This document shows positions 12,346 to 24,627 of a stretch of 64,000 nucleotides of DNA, piece by piece (position 1 is the first letter of the stretch; each line of letters begins with the position of its first letter). Where the stretch lies: contig QEYB01001152.1 in assembly GCA_017562135.1 (NCBI GenBank), forward strand, positions 434,001 through 498,000, in the 5' to 3' direction. The notes under the pieces are model-generated. The model worked only from the letters and a program-made list of their open reading frames with translations. It was not told the DNA's origin and searched no databases. This DNA comes from Dipylidium caninum (taxonomy: Eukaryota; Platyhelminthes; Cestoda; Cyclophyllidea; Dipylidiidae). The translations under genes were made by a program, and so were the position numbers.

Positions 12346-14887
12346 TTCGCCACCTTGAGGAAAGCTCTAGAGACGAAAAAGTCGCATGAGTCGTGATTGC
12401 ATTGAGGTCATAATTGCTCTATTTGAGCAGTTATATGGTGTTCGCGAGGCTGATTTGGGAGAGGGGGATGGGAACGGAGTGAAAATTCCCGATTTCAGCT
12501 TGAATAAGCTCGACCAATCGCCGGGTCGGCCAAAGGAAAAGCCAGCCGCGGCGACCAATGGGGGCGCGCCACGGCGTGGCGTGCAGCCCGAACGGGTCGA
12601 TACGCCGCCGACCGCCGCAGGTGCGCGCGTGGCAGCCGCCGCGCCAGCCTCCGCCGCCGAGTGCCCGTCTCCGCGGTCGTCCGCGCTGCATGAATCGCCT
12701 CGTCCGCGTAAGGCGTGTCTCCCCAGCTTTTCGCGTGTTCTCCCTGCTCTTGTCTCTGCACCGCCCAATCTGCATGCCCATTGCCCGCCTCTCTCTGGTC
12801 CACCACGCGCATCCCAAATGCACGAAAAGCCCGACTCGTATGACCAGGGTTTCTGACCTGTGAAACTGACTCTGGAATTGATAAAGTGTGAATGCAAGTG
12901 CTAATGAGCTAGGAAACATGTAATCTCACGATAATCGAACGCAGACATTGAAGGGAGGTGTTAGACTACAACATTTATAAATATACAAAGTCAAAGCCTC
13001 CAATAATTAGGGTCAGGGAATGTTGAAGGTGGTTTTGGTTATCTCTCAAGCCCTGAGCACTAGGAATAGTAGCTTAATTCGGCCATTGGGGAGGATCGCG
13101 TGTCGTCCACTAAACTCGCCTAGTCATCATTAAATTAAAATTTTGGCTTACATTAAAAATCAAATTATTCCCCGGCTTTAGAATGATTGTTTTCTGCGTT
13201 GACCAGTCTCGCCAAGCCACCAAAATTTAAATTTTACAGTAGCTACCATGGAGAGCATTTCATTGTGCCTAACAACACATTCATCATCATATTTGCTCTA
13301 CATAAAGTCATTTCTCTTCTCCTCACCCTCTGAGCAACGTTGTAAGGTGACCTCTTCCCCAATGAATATGCTTATTCCGGTGTCAGTGTTCTTAGGAAGA
13401 CATAAATTGGATTAACGCGATGGTGAAGGCAGTGGGCCCTGGTCTATGAGAGGCATTTCACCCATTTTCAGAGTAAATATGAGAAACATAGAGGAAGACA
13501 TTCATGTGAGTGCTATTGCCTCTATTGTAATGGTCAGGTAAAATTCTACCAGGCGCCGTTGACCCTGAAGACATTGTAATTCAGCATGAAGGACACTAAT
13601 GTCTGACTTTCAAGTTATGCTTGCCGACGACACGATCTAACACAAGAAATAGCGCCGGACTTCAAAGGGGCATCGCATGTCTTTAGTGCTCATACGATCC
13701 CGACTAGGCCCAGCTGAGATACGACAAAGCACACGTCAGTTTCGATAGAACAGGCTCATTTCTTCAATCTCCACTGCCGGAAATGCGAATGTGGGCTGAG
13801 GCCAGCGGTGGGCGTGGGGGGGGCGGTACAGAAGAGAATAATGGAGATTAACTAAGACACAGGTGGAGCACTTCACGCTCACGGTGTAAAGTCTTTAGCA
13901 GAAGTGTTTACTGTCTCCAGGCGCGCAGCACAACTACTTACGCCTAACTAGTTTTTGGAGCTCGCACCCACCGCAGAGGCCCACTTATCACCACGCGACA
14001 TGGCAGAACCACACACCACCGCCTTTAATGTCTCCACAACAAACGAAAGGCCTTGGGTTGAAGGTTCAGGCCTCAGTGCCAACGATCAGAAGCTCTCCAT
14101 GCATTATCAATCATGCATAAACTAGAGTCACATGGCACTACACCGCGCAGACAAATCGCATGCTTTAGACTGAGACGAGAACCACCAGTGAGTGGCATGC
14201 ATCTTTACTCTGAAACCACCTGTGTGAGTCAAAACGTGATGGTATTGCGAGGCAGAGAGGTATAAGTAAAGCGAACATTTGATGACCATCGATGGCATTC
14301 AATGAGCCTACCTTTGCTGATACTCAGTGAGAGTCTGGACAAGTAATTCAAGGTTTTGGGGGCTTCCCTCGCTAAGGGGGAACGAAGCCACAGTGGGGCG
14401 CGTGAAGCGGCATCATTTGAGGCAATTTAATTAAAATGAAGCACAAGGTTAAGGTGTGGCAGGGAAGAAGAGAAGAGTGATGGGGATGCTTTAAGAGTTA
14501 TTCTTGAAAGACCACTACGTGTTCGGACACACGCCAATGTGAATGTGACTGACTGTGATGGAGCAGTGTGGACCTTGGGACGCGATGCATCCATGTTGCA
14601 TGGAAACACTGAGGAGGATTTGCGCTGAAAACCAGTTGCCATTTTGCAATAAGTCAACGCCAGCGTTGAGGGGCGGCGGAATAAGAGTCCGTGGACAATG
14701 TCAAGTTGAAGGGCCGGTAATGGCACATCTTCGCATGACCCCAACAATGCTGCCTGTTTCACGACTACCGGGCAATATTCAGGGTGATAAGGCGGTTCGG
14801 TGTATCAAAAGGCTTTTTATTAGCGATGGTTTGTTAGAAAGGTATCATCCATTACAACCTAGTAGGTATGGAAGGCTGGTGTAGACT
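12346..14887. other. Intergenic region with a CpG-rich block (about 12,480-12,830)
   Basis: Directly upstream of the GPR158-like start codon lies a strikingly GC- and CpG-rich block (about 12,480-12,830) in otherwise AT-rich DNA. A CpG-rich promoter or 5' UTR is plausible. A 156-codon plus-strand frame (12,386-12,856) crosses it but has low-complexity Pro/Ala content and no motif. From about 12,920 to 14,420 no long frame or family motif is visible. The final part near 14,820 includes the 3' UTR of the Rab-like gene. Confidence 0.45.
14816..14821 (-). terminator. Poly(A) signal of the Rab-like gene
   Basis: AATAAA on the minus strand, about 67 nt after the stop codon of the Rab-like gene. 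Confidence 0.5.
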
Positions 14888-17800
14888 TTACATGAAGCAG
14901 CAGCACGACGCCTTCCCCTTGGGTTCCTGCAAATGGACAAAGTAGCCGGTTACTTATTTATTATCTCCGCGGATAAGGGGAAGGGAAATAGGGCAGGGGC
15001 CAAAATCACGTGTGTATCACCCGGATGCGTGCTTGTCACGAAGGGCAAACGACTTTGGTGTGGGCCATGGAAGTGACTTGTCTTACTCACCGGTGGAACT
15101 GGCAGCGGTATGCCGAGTGCCTTGGCGGCACCCAAGCAAAAGACCTCGTTGACCCCCTTCTGACCGGATTTGGAGGAAGCTTCAAGGTAAATATAGCCAT
15201 TCTCTGTGGCAAAGCTGCGAGCCGTTTCCGTCTGGACCTGGCGGGGTAGGTCAGATTTCAGACCGACCAGTAGCTTTATGCCTTTTGAGGGTAGCCCAGC
15301 ATTGATTTTACTGACCCAGTTGGAGAGGCCGTCAAAGGATGCCTGGCTGCAGAAGAAGAAACAGCATGCAAATCAGCAGGTCCGAGGTTGAGGTCAGGCC
15401 CTCCTTCGCAGCGAAAAATACTGTCACGGCGAGCGGGGCAATGGCCCCGCCTCTTAATAATCACCGACAACTTGATGTGAGTTGTCACAAGGACTTTTCG
15501 CGGGAGCGCACGGCCTGCTGGGGCAACTTGCGAAAGAGTTTGCTTCCGCCGTAAACTGTGCGCGGTGCGAGGGAACATGTTGTGATGAAAGACTTTCAGT
15601 CACCGATGTCGTGTACAAAGTCTTCGCGCAGCGATTCTGACTCGAATTGGTCTGTTCTCTTGCTGACAAGACGAAATCGAGGACGACCACCAAAGTAGGG
15701 GAGTTAAACAGCCAACCGGCCATTATTTATCCGTGGAAATGACATGGCGCTCGTGTAAAACTACATGCATGGAAGGAAATGCTTCAATTTTAACAGCCGG
15801 CACGTAGTAAAACTAATCACACTTGCAAACAGTGACTTCCAGTTTCGAAAAACAACTCTAAGAAATGTTGGGTGGACAAATACAGGCACAAACAGGTAGA
15901 GCAGCTTTACTTGGTCACGTCGAAGCAGAGAATGGCCACTTCAACTCCGGCGTAGACGCCCGACGCCAACGACTGATACTCAGGAGAACCCGGCTGAAAG
16001 GAGGAATTGAGCCAACGTTAACCGACGGCTAAGGACAATTTTGAAGTGGCTTTCGAAAGCCGCAAGGCTTCCTGGGTGCTTGAATTTCGGGGCAACTCGA
16101 GTGAGGGAGCACGCGAGTCGCCTCGAGGGCAGGGGATGAGGCGAGATTTACGACTGACTTTCAACTCGAATTTAGAGCGCCACTCAGTCCAATAAGACGG
16201 GGGAAATAAAAGCCAAAAATGAAATTAGCGTGCACAGTTTCCCCTTACACCAAAACGACTAGTGCGGAAAGAGGGACATCGGTTTAATACCCTGCTAATT
16301 TCTAGAAATTTTACTTCAGACAAAGTCGTAACATCTAGCCTCAAATTAAAAGACCGTCCTCCGAATGACGGGAATACGATGATGAAAACGAAGTGCCATG
16401 TGGACACCGAATGAACCGGCCATGTTTCGTGTGGTCTAGGTTCGTACGTAAGACTAGCTACCGCTGCTTAATTGAAAATTTCTGCCTTTGGCGCGGGGGA
16501 AGCTTGTTGGGGGTGTCGAGGCAACATTCGAAGCGAGAGAAGAGCACAACACACACCGATAAACAAATGCGGAAGGGCGAGTTAAATAGGCAACACGGTG
16601 CTGCAGGTGGAACTTGATAGTCTGGCGAACAAAGTGGACGGCGGCAGTGGGGTTGACTTCTCAGATAAAATTTCCTCTGAATTGCACTTTCGTTTGTATC
16701 AAAAGTGGATTCTGACTTGAATGCGGACTTATCTCACGCAAAAGACTGTCTGCCTTGTGACATATCCGCGGCATAATTCATGTCGGTCATTCAACTCAGG
16801 AATTCGCATTAACGGCCAAAGTTGCATGTCAACGCCCCCATCCGCCGTCTTGTCAACACGGGGTGGATGGCCACTGCCAGCGGCCAAGGAATCTGCGGTC
16901 CGCGGCGTGGATGCTCGTGAGACCGGACGAGGCAAAGCAAGTCGCCAAGCGCTTTGGCGTGCACAGCCGTTCTCACTGAGGCAACGAAGCTTACCACATC
17001 GTAGATCGAGAATTTGACTTTTTGTCCATACACGTCTGCACTCCCGATCGGCATGTTCAGGAAGGTGGTTGTGGTGGTTTTTGGAAATTTCTTGTCTATA
17101 AACCGAGACGCCAGCGCCGTTTTGCCGACATCTGTTTAGAGGCATGAAACGAAGGGACAGTGAGCTAATGAGAAGCGCAATTATGTGAGAATCTCTTTAT
17201 TGTGGTAGCACTTTATCTTGGCAGAGGGAAACTGTGAAGGGGACATAAACTTCTTTCCAGAAAACAAGATTAGATTATTCCCATCTATTAAATGTCTTCG
17301 AGCGCAAATAAATTGCGCATTGAACTGGGAAAAAATCACCGCACCGTCATTTTAATGTAACTATCCACCTCTCGGTGGCTCAATAAATTCACCCCTAAAC
17401 TTTACACCTCTCTGCCGTGGAAGCCATGGCTGATACTTCAAATCGGGGCGCCTTCCCGAGCGCGGATGCCTTGGCTGTTGTTAATACGATGTGCGGTAGC
17501 AGAGTAGAATTTAATTTCTTCCTTTGCAATCACTACTGGTTTGTGGCACCGATAAAAGTAGTGGGTCTTTTCCGGCATGCACACTTCAGCAGTGTGCTGC
17601 GCACTTTATTTCCCCTGTCGCCAGGGTCGGGGCGTGGCGTGGCGACAGCGCCCCCGAGCGGTCCGCAACTGGCCGGCGGCCTTGTTGCAGCCTGTCGCCG
17701 GTCCCACCCGAGACCGACGATATTTTAGTATTCGTTGAAAGTGCGCGTCCAAGTGAAGCACAACTCCTAATTTGTCTTTCCTCCAGCGGTGTCACACCAA

Positions 17801-18222
17801 ACGCCTAAGATAATAATTAAAACTGAAAACTTGTATGAAAAGCAGTTAGGGGAAGAGTTTCCCAAAAGTTACCATTTTATACCATGAAGTTTGAAGCTAT
17901 CAATCGCAAAAGTGTTTCATGATTGCAAATTCAGAGATGAGACTGTCTCAGCCAAGCATTTTCGGGAGTAATAAAGGTGATTCACTGATTATGATCAAGC
18001 GAAATAAGCATGGGGCTCGTTGTACGGAGGGGCAAAGCGGTTGAGAACTGAGTTTATGTAACATTTCTAGAAACGGTTAGTTCTCCACTTCGTCAAGTTT
18101 TGAAATTAAGTTTTTTCAATTCATACAGAAAAATAAGCCCAAAAAATAAGTTATAGAGCAGCAAAAGAATGCGTACCTTTGTCGCCAAAGATGCCAACAT
18201 TTACAGTCTTTTCGTCTTCCAT
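14888..18222 (-). CDS. Divergent Rab-family small GTPase with degenerate G motifs
   Basis: Small GTPase fold, 186 residues, complete in five exons with matching phases: 18222-18177, 17131-16995, 15993-15911, 15346-15091, 14926-14888. The P-loop GDKDVGKT is intact at residues 13-20. Switch II reads DVPGSPEY where Rabs have DTAGQE, so the catalytic Gln position is Ser. G4 reads GLKSDL where GNKxDL is expected, so the base-contacting Asn is Leu. G5 is EASSKS. The Rab-type stretch LCFDVTNQASFDGLSNWV is clear. The C-terminus KASCCCFM ends in a prenylation-type Cys cluster (last four CCFM), predicting membrane attachment. The closest subfamily could not be decided. The altered motifs suggest weak or unusual nucleotide handling (inference). 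The first intron is about 1 kb, and exon 1 lies beside a CpG-rich block. Confidence 0.85.
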
Positions 18223-21200
18223 CCGCGCCTGCCTCTGGTGTGCGTTGGGGCGCGCGAGTGAGCACTTTATACGCCGGAGGCAGCGGCGGAGGCGCTCCGT
18301 CGCGGGCGCGCGTGCGGCCTCCTGCGTGCGCCGACGCAGCGGTGGCGGCGGCGGCGGTGCTGAGCGCCTCGCGGTGCCAACGAGCGAGTCGGTCCGCGCA
18401 GGCGCTTCTGCCTCTGCTCGTGCGTGGTGCACCACACAGGCACCATAAATTGTGACTCACTCGAGTGTCGCCTGCAAATGCAGCCCCCTCGACTGCCACC
18501 ATCACTCACCGCCCTCGAGCCACGCTCCACCTCCTTCCCCTCCTCCCCCCACTGCCCCCAACACATCCGATCGGGGACTTGGCGGCAGTAGCCGAGCCAC
18601 ATCGCTGCCGCAGGGCGTTAGCTCCACCATATGTGATCGCGTAAATTACTCGCCTTCTATTCGGCCCCGCCGGAAATACCAATTTTGCGGTCGAGTAAAC
18701 TGAGGTGTGAATACGAAAGCACATCAAATGCACAGGAGTCGGCCGAACTCATTCCCCCCACCTTTCCCACGGCCCTACATCTCCTCCACTGGATAAACAG
18801 ATGCCACATACCACATTGCCATAATTGTCGCCCCCTCAAGATATAAAAGAAATTGTTTTCGATATTAATCACCTTGATAGTTGTACGCCGACACTGCCTC
18901 TCCTGCACTGACCGTAAAACCAACTGCTCCCCTCCTGCGTGGACACCACTCTTGCACGTATCACGTGAGCAAAATCTTAGGTCTGCAGTGCGAAATGGTG
19001 TTCTGTCAAGCGGTCCACATAGCCAAACGCTTTACGCTAACTTTTCTTGTGTTTTGAAAATAAGGAATACACTACCACGCTGGTCAGACAAACGCAGAAT
19101 CCATTTCCGTTCGACGAAAATTGTTGTCTTTTGAGTCGCAGCGAGGCGATTCATTAATGCAAGTTTCAAGGTTGTTGAGGAGAGCACCGCCCCATTGGCG
19201 AGCATCGTGAGGTGGAGACGCGAACGTGAAAAGTTAATCTACCTCCGGAGTTGTGCTGGGAGTGAACCTTGTTCCGCAAGATGATTAGACGATCATAAAA
19301 CGTCTGCACTGACTCAAACCTGACACAACCTTGAGCAATTCAATGCACTTCGTGCAAGTGCGTTTTTTGGAGAATTGTTAGGCCCCAGGAAGGCTCTGGA
19401 TCACGTCAACTCTACTTAGTGCTGAGTAGAACGAGTAGACTAAATTCTGACCACCAGAGAGTGCACAAAGAGAAAGAGGCAGCAATCACGGAAGGAAGTA
19501 AGAGGGCATGTAATGGACAGGAACCCGGACAGTCGAGCCTCCAGCCCGATCGTGGGTAAATTGGTCCTCGACTGACCGTCACGTAGTCAACCGTGGAGCC
19601 CATCAGGCACGGAGTCTCAGGAAATTACTGAACCGATCAAAAACTAGTGAACTTAACGAGGAAACGGTTCTGTCCTGATGTGTCTGTCATTCCATAAGCC
19701 CCGATTCAAGATTGTCTGGCACGGGTTCTTCCTATGAGAATTTATCACTTCAGGAGGCGGAGGTCCACGGCGTAAAACGACACAAAAGCTCTTCTGCTCA
19801 ATCAATCTTGCCGAAGCCGAAAGCAATGTAACCGCGAGACCCCTCTGAACTATTCTGTACTCTTCAGAACTCTAGGAATAAAATGTTGGCGCGAATACAT
19901 TTTAGTTACCATCGCTGGCACAGTCTTCAGACTGAGTGCCCTTGACATACTGCAAAAGACCTGATCTCCTTGCAAAGCACTCGTTAGAGCGACAACCTCT
20001 GCAGCTCGCTTCACTGCAAAGATGCCGCCGGATGGGGCCCTTGATCTCAGGCGCGGAAATCCTATCAAATTTCTCCCTATACTAACAAATTAAGAGTAAG
20101 ATTTTCCATTCCTCCGGGAGCTTCACTTCTGAACCCACTACTGGTGATTTCTTCCCGTTATTGACAACGGGCGCATGCCAAGACGACTTGTTTCCATTTA
20201 CGCTGCCTTGACCGAAAGGGTGTTTATGCGCTCCTCTGGGCCATCCTGGGGAAAAGTTGACTACGGATTCTAGTTTGAGGGAGTCGGTGAGACTGCACGT
20301 AGAGAAAATTTGCACTTTCAAGCGGAGATTAAGCAAAAGTACCCTCCATACAAATCGAACATTGAAACCCCCGACTGTAAAGGGCATTTTCCTTGTACAC
20401 AAAGTTGACTCCTACATGAGTAAAATATCTTTTCTCCACCAATCGCGCCGAGGAACACTATTTTCATACAAACTTTGTCAGATTCCACTAGTTGTGGAAG
20501 TCGTTCTGGCGTGGCAAAGGACATATTCTCGCGTCCAGCACGACGAAGTGATCATTGAAGGTCGGGAAAATGACGAGAATGACAACAGAAGACGAATTGT
20601 TTTGCTGAGTGAGAAAGGCACGGACAATCGCTCACTGAGATACCCCAGATATTTCGATAGGCAAGTGAATTTTTTTCATATTGAAATTCCGTAAGCCTGT
20701 CGAGGGAGTGTTTGAAAATACTTAAAGCTTATAAACTGTTACCCAAGTGAGTTCGAATATTAGTACTGGCCACCGCCTTCTCCTCCTCCTCGATCGTGTC
20801 GCAAACAGGCTACATTCTTGTCAAAAGCGTGAAAGTGAGTAAGCCATTCACTGTAGTGAAAACGACGTAAACTAGACAGATGCACACAAACGTTTTTTCT
20901 CACTGAATCATTTCTGCGCTCTGCGCACTTTGTGGCCAAATTCGAGTTTGTAGTTTCTGGTTACCTTAATAAAATATGCGACTAATGAGAAGCATTTAGA
21001 CGAAAAGACTCACCAGTAGTGCCTCAGTCGTGGGGACAACAGGAGCCGTACTACTTACTCCCTCCATCTCCCAGGCCATCACCAGCCTCCTGCCATTTAT
21101 CATCCACGAAAATTAGATGAAGAAGATCGCCAATCATTGGGGCGAGCTAGATGACTTCGTAGGACTCGAGGCCACGTGACCCTAAGGCATTGACCAAGAA

Positions 21201-23478
21201 GTGAGGACTGTGCTTGAGGCGGGTTGGACGACCAAGGACCTCCACGGGGCCGCAACTTAAAGGAACAGTAACAGGAGTACGTAAATCAACCCTAAGTAGT
21301 AGGAGACGGCACTTCAACCGCCTCGTGCACAGTTATCTTCAGTACTCAATTTGTTCACTCCTTTCGGACAATCAACTGCCGATGCCTTGGTGCCGCGGGC
21401 TGAGAAGGCACCGATACCATCCACAAGTCCATCCTGTTCAAAATAGCGGAAAGAATTTTGGAGCTATTTGCTTTTTAGAAAATTCACCGACGATGATTCG
21501 ATTTCAATCGTAGCTTTTACAATGACCACGAAGACATGTGGTGACCCCGGGACCAGAACAGCTTCATTAAACGGCGCAGAATGATGAAATACGAATTAAT
21601 TGGTTGAAGTGTTCTCCCATTCAAGATGGGATAAAGACCACTCGCGCAGTTGAAACCACCTTCCGCCAAATCACACAGCTGCATACTGACTAGTAGCCAA
21701 TGTGAGGGGCAGGACTGATCGAGAATAAGCGTCGGGCGATACAGTCAACCACCACCCAACTTTGGTAATCTCACAGTGAGCCTCACCAACTTCTACCAAC
21801 TCTTTTCCAATGTACCAACTCCAGGAGTTAGGGAGCTTCCACATTTCACGTGAATGTGTGCTAAGCGAAGATTCCATCGACTCCTATTTCTGCATTTGGA
21901 TCATCGGAGTGATTTGGTGAGATCAACGTCCCGATTGCCACTATGGTTGCACCACTTTCCACGTGCCAAACTACTAATGGGCAGAAATCAACGAGAAACG
22001 ACGGCATGACCTACGACCTTAATTAGACAGACCGACAAAGACTTGGATTAAAATCACCCACCCGTTGCAGGGGCAACACTGTCAGGAATCGGCTAAAATG
22101 TAAAAAACCACTGAACATCACTGGCGAGCTCTACAGACAAAGGGACTACACTGAAGTCTGTAGGCATTAACCCCACTTGACATATTTGATCCTTACTCCA
22201 GTCCTTTAATAAGAAACAAAAGCCTGTTATGTTGGATACATTACGGCTGCATGCCTGAGGTCAATTCATTTGGCATATCCAAACTGCGTCCCCTATTTCA
22301 GCCAAATATGATCCAATGCTAGAAGGCGAGTGACAGTATTAGCAACCCACACCGAGTCAACACGGATGTTCCGGTTATTCATCAAGGCGGTATACACACT
22401 GACGCACCATGTAGGTTATTCCCACAAGCTGAAACAAAGATCAACCGTGCACAATGCAAGAGACAAACGGTTCTAATCAAAACGAAAGACGCAAGTGAAA
22501 ACCACGAAGGACACAAATTCTAGAATGAATAACCCCTAGTGCATACAGGAGATTCAACTAAGAAGGAATCAGTGAGCACTACTAAGCCTACAAATTGGAG
22601 ACAATGGATTATTAAAACCGGTTACACCAAACTCGAAACGCTTACAAGCCATCTCGAGGCGGAAGTCTTAAAAAACATCAAACCTGAATAGTGGAACACC
22701 CTAACCGAACCTCAAATTTTCACTCCCAAAACTGCTTAAAACCTTAAATAATAAGTCAGCCGATGGACACTGCTAACTGTTAAAATGCGGACATTACGAC
22801 CACGACTCTGACAAATAGAATGTGAAATAGAATTATGGGAAGTTTCCTCTAGATGCCTCGAACCGGAAAACCTCAAACAGTGTCCCTTAAATGAGTTCCT
22901 ATACAGTAGGTAAGGTACTCGTGGCAAGCAGGATAAACTAGGATAAGGGTCCTAAAAATTAGAAGTGACAGAGCCACACCTCGATCTATAGGAGCAACAC
23001 TCAACGAGGTATTGTGATGTCGATGCCCCAAGGTGGCAACATTCAGAATCACCTGATTAAAATAAAACAAAAGTAAACAGCAGTAAATTGGAATCCAGAT
23101 AGGCAAAATCTAGGCCACTGCCCCATCTGACATGATAAAATAACCCGGATTTGAATGAATGCAAGCAATAAGAAAAGTAAGTCAATCAATGAAATGTAGT
23201 GCAAGTACCATTTTCACGGCAATAGTAACGAGTCTGAAATCACAATTGGTACAGGAAAGTTCTGCAAGAAGTAAAGTATAGTAATCTTCCTTGTTCTAGG
23301 TGTACTCGACTGATGGGTTGATAATATATACACATGCGGCACACCCGCCGCACGCATACACACAAGAATGAACGCTTTAAAGCAGCGTATAAAAAGCAGA
23401 CGGTGAAAGACGAGCCGGAACTCTAATGCATAGGGTGGGTGACGAGACCCATGTTTAAGGCCTTAAGATGGAAAAACC
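18223..23478. other. Long intergenic region; CpG-rich start, no recognisable gene
   Basis: The first 400 bases (about 18,240-18,610), upstream of the Rab-like start codon, are very GC- and CpG-rich with a GGC triplet run near 18,340. This looks like a promoter or 5' UTR. The rest is ordinary to AT-rich. A plus-strand frame of 145 codons (20,257-20,694) has no family motif and is not supported as a gene. No tRNA, rRNA or transposase signature was recognised. Confidence 0.45.
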
Positions 23479-24627
23479 CTAAGTATTGCCTTCCAATGAA
23501 GGAGAGAAAGAAGGAAGAGTGGTCTTGTCAATCGATGCATTATCGGACGGATTGACTTCATCCGCATTAGCTGAACTACGAAATTCAAGCATTTCGATTG
23601 CCTGTTGAAGTTCCCGCACTGCTGCACGCCGCGCTGCACGAACGCTGTCCAGACCGTCAACGCCGATACCGTCTAGTTCGAGGATGAGCACCTCTAGGGT
23701 TTCCATTAGTCGCAAGTAGTTTTTGTCGTTTACAATACCTAAGCGCAACAAAAGGAAAAAATAACTACATAAGAATTCAGCCGATGGGACACAAAGTCGT
23801 AAATTCAAAACTGGTATTTCCATAAAAGCAAAAGCAAGAGGAGCGGTTAAGAACTGCTTGCGAGAACAAAACAAGAATTCAATCAAGAAAACTGCTATCC
23901 TCATACATTTAAGGATCATGCAATATTGTTGATTAATCGAAATACACCTCAGGTTGTAAAATTAAAAACGAAAAAATCCCAGATCAAAGTACCCTTTATC
24001 CCAAACTCACATTACTCATAATAACTATGTATTCGAAAAGAATACATTGACACCCAAAGGGGGCAATGAGTAGGGAAATTATTCTATATCAATCGGAAAC
24101 TCAAAACAGCAATAAGATTTCAAATATATTGTCATACAACAAATTACCCTCAAACGCATTCACTTCATCGATTACTGGTTTGGCTTTCTCGAGAACTTTA
24201 TCGACGAGCTCAATATCGCAGTCCTTCTGTTCAGGTACTCCAGAATTACAAGATGGCTACCGAGAAAAACGTAAGGGATGACGGTAATTACCTCGACTGT
24301 CTGTTCCGACATCGGTTGTTGCCCGGTCGGAGGAGCGGAAGCGCCGTGGCTGGCGCTGGCAGGATTAGAAGCAGGTTGAGGCTGGTCGCGAAAGCCCTTG
24401 GCGTTAGGCGAGGGCGTGGCTTGTCTATTAATGCTAATAGGTGTTGGTTGGTTGCCGTTTAAGGCGCCACGAGGCTGTAAATGCGCCGGTCGGTATACTA
24501 GTTTATTAATTGGGTGTTGCCATTGTGTGACCTGGTTTTTGTGATCTATGAAGTAATAAGTTTGTGTCGTATCATCTAGGCGCATCTCCCAACCATCAGG
24601 TATAGGGTCAACGTAGGGAACCGACAT
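23479..24627 (-). CDS. WW and BAG domain co-chaperone (BAG3-like)
   Basis: Predicted Hsp70 nucleotide-exchange co-chaperone, 224 residues, complete. Exons are 24627-24292, 24226-24148 and 23738-23479 (phases 0 and 1). An N-terminal WW domain at residues 10-39 has both signature Trp (13 and 36), a YYF core and HP at the end, predicting Pro-rich ligand binding. A Pro/Ser/Ala-rich linker follows. The BAG domain starts at about residue 116 (IELVDKVLEKAKPVIDEV) and continues over the second intron into KNYLRLMETLEVLILELDGI and DSVRAARRAAVRELQQAIE. The Asp/Arg/Arg residues of BAG helix 3 that contact Hsp70 are present. WW plus BAG in this order is diagnostic of BAG3 (starvin in flies). At 224 residues it is far shorter than vertebrate BAG3 (about 575), and I see no clear pair of IPV motifs for small heat-shock proteins. 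Confidence 0.85.

Noticed and set aside
12386..12856. 156-codon plus-strand frame starting 41 nt from the GPR158-like start codon
   Set aside because: The second half is low-complexity Pro/Ala/Arg created by the CpG-rich block, all reading frames there are open on both strands, and no motif is visible.
20257..20694. 145-codon plus-strand frame in the 18.6-23.4 kb gap
   Set aside because: No recognisable family, no convincing splice or promoter signals; length alone is not enough.
24242..24264. Possible 23-nt intron in the BAG3-like gene
   Set aside because: An alternative intron (24,227-24,291) with standard GTAATT donor and CAG acceptor keeps the frame and gives a better BAG domain start.
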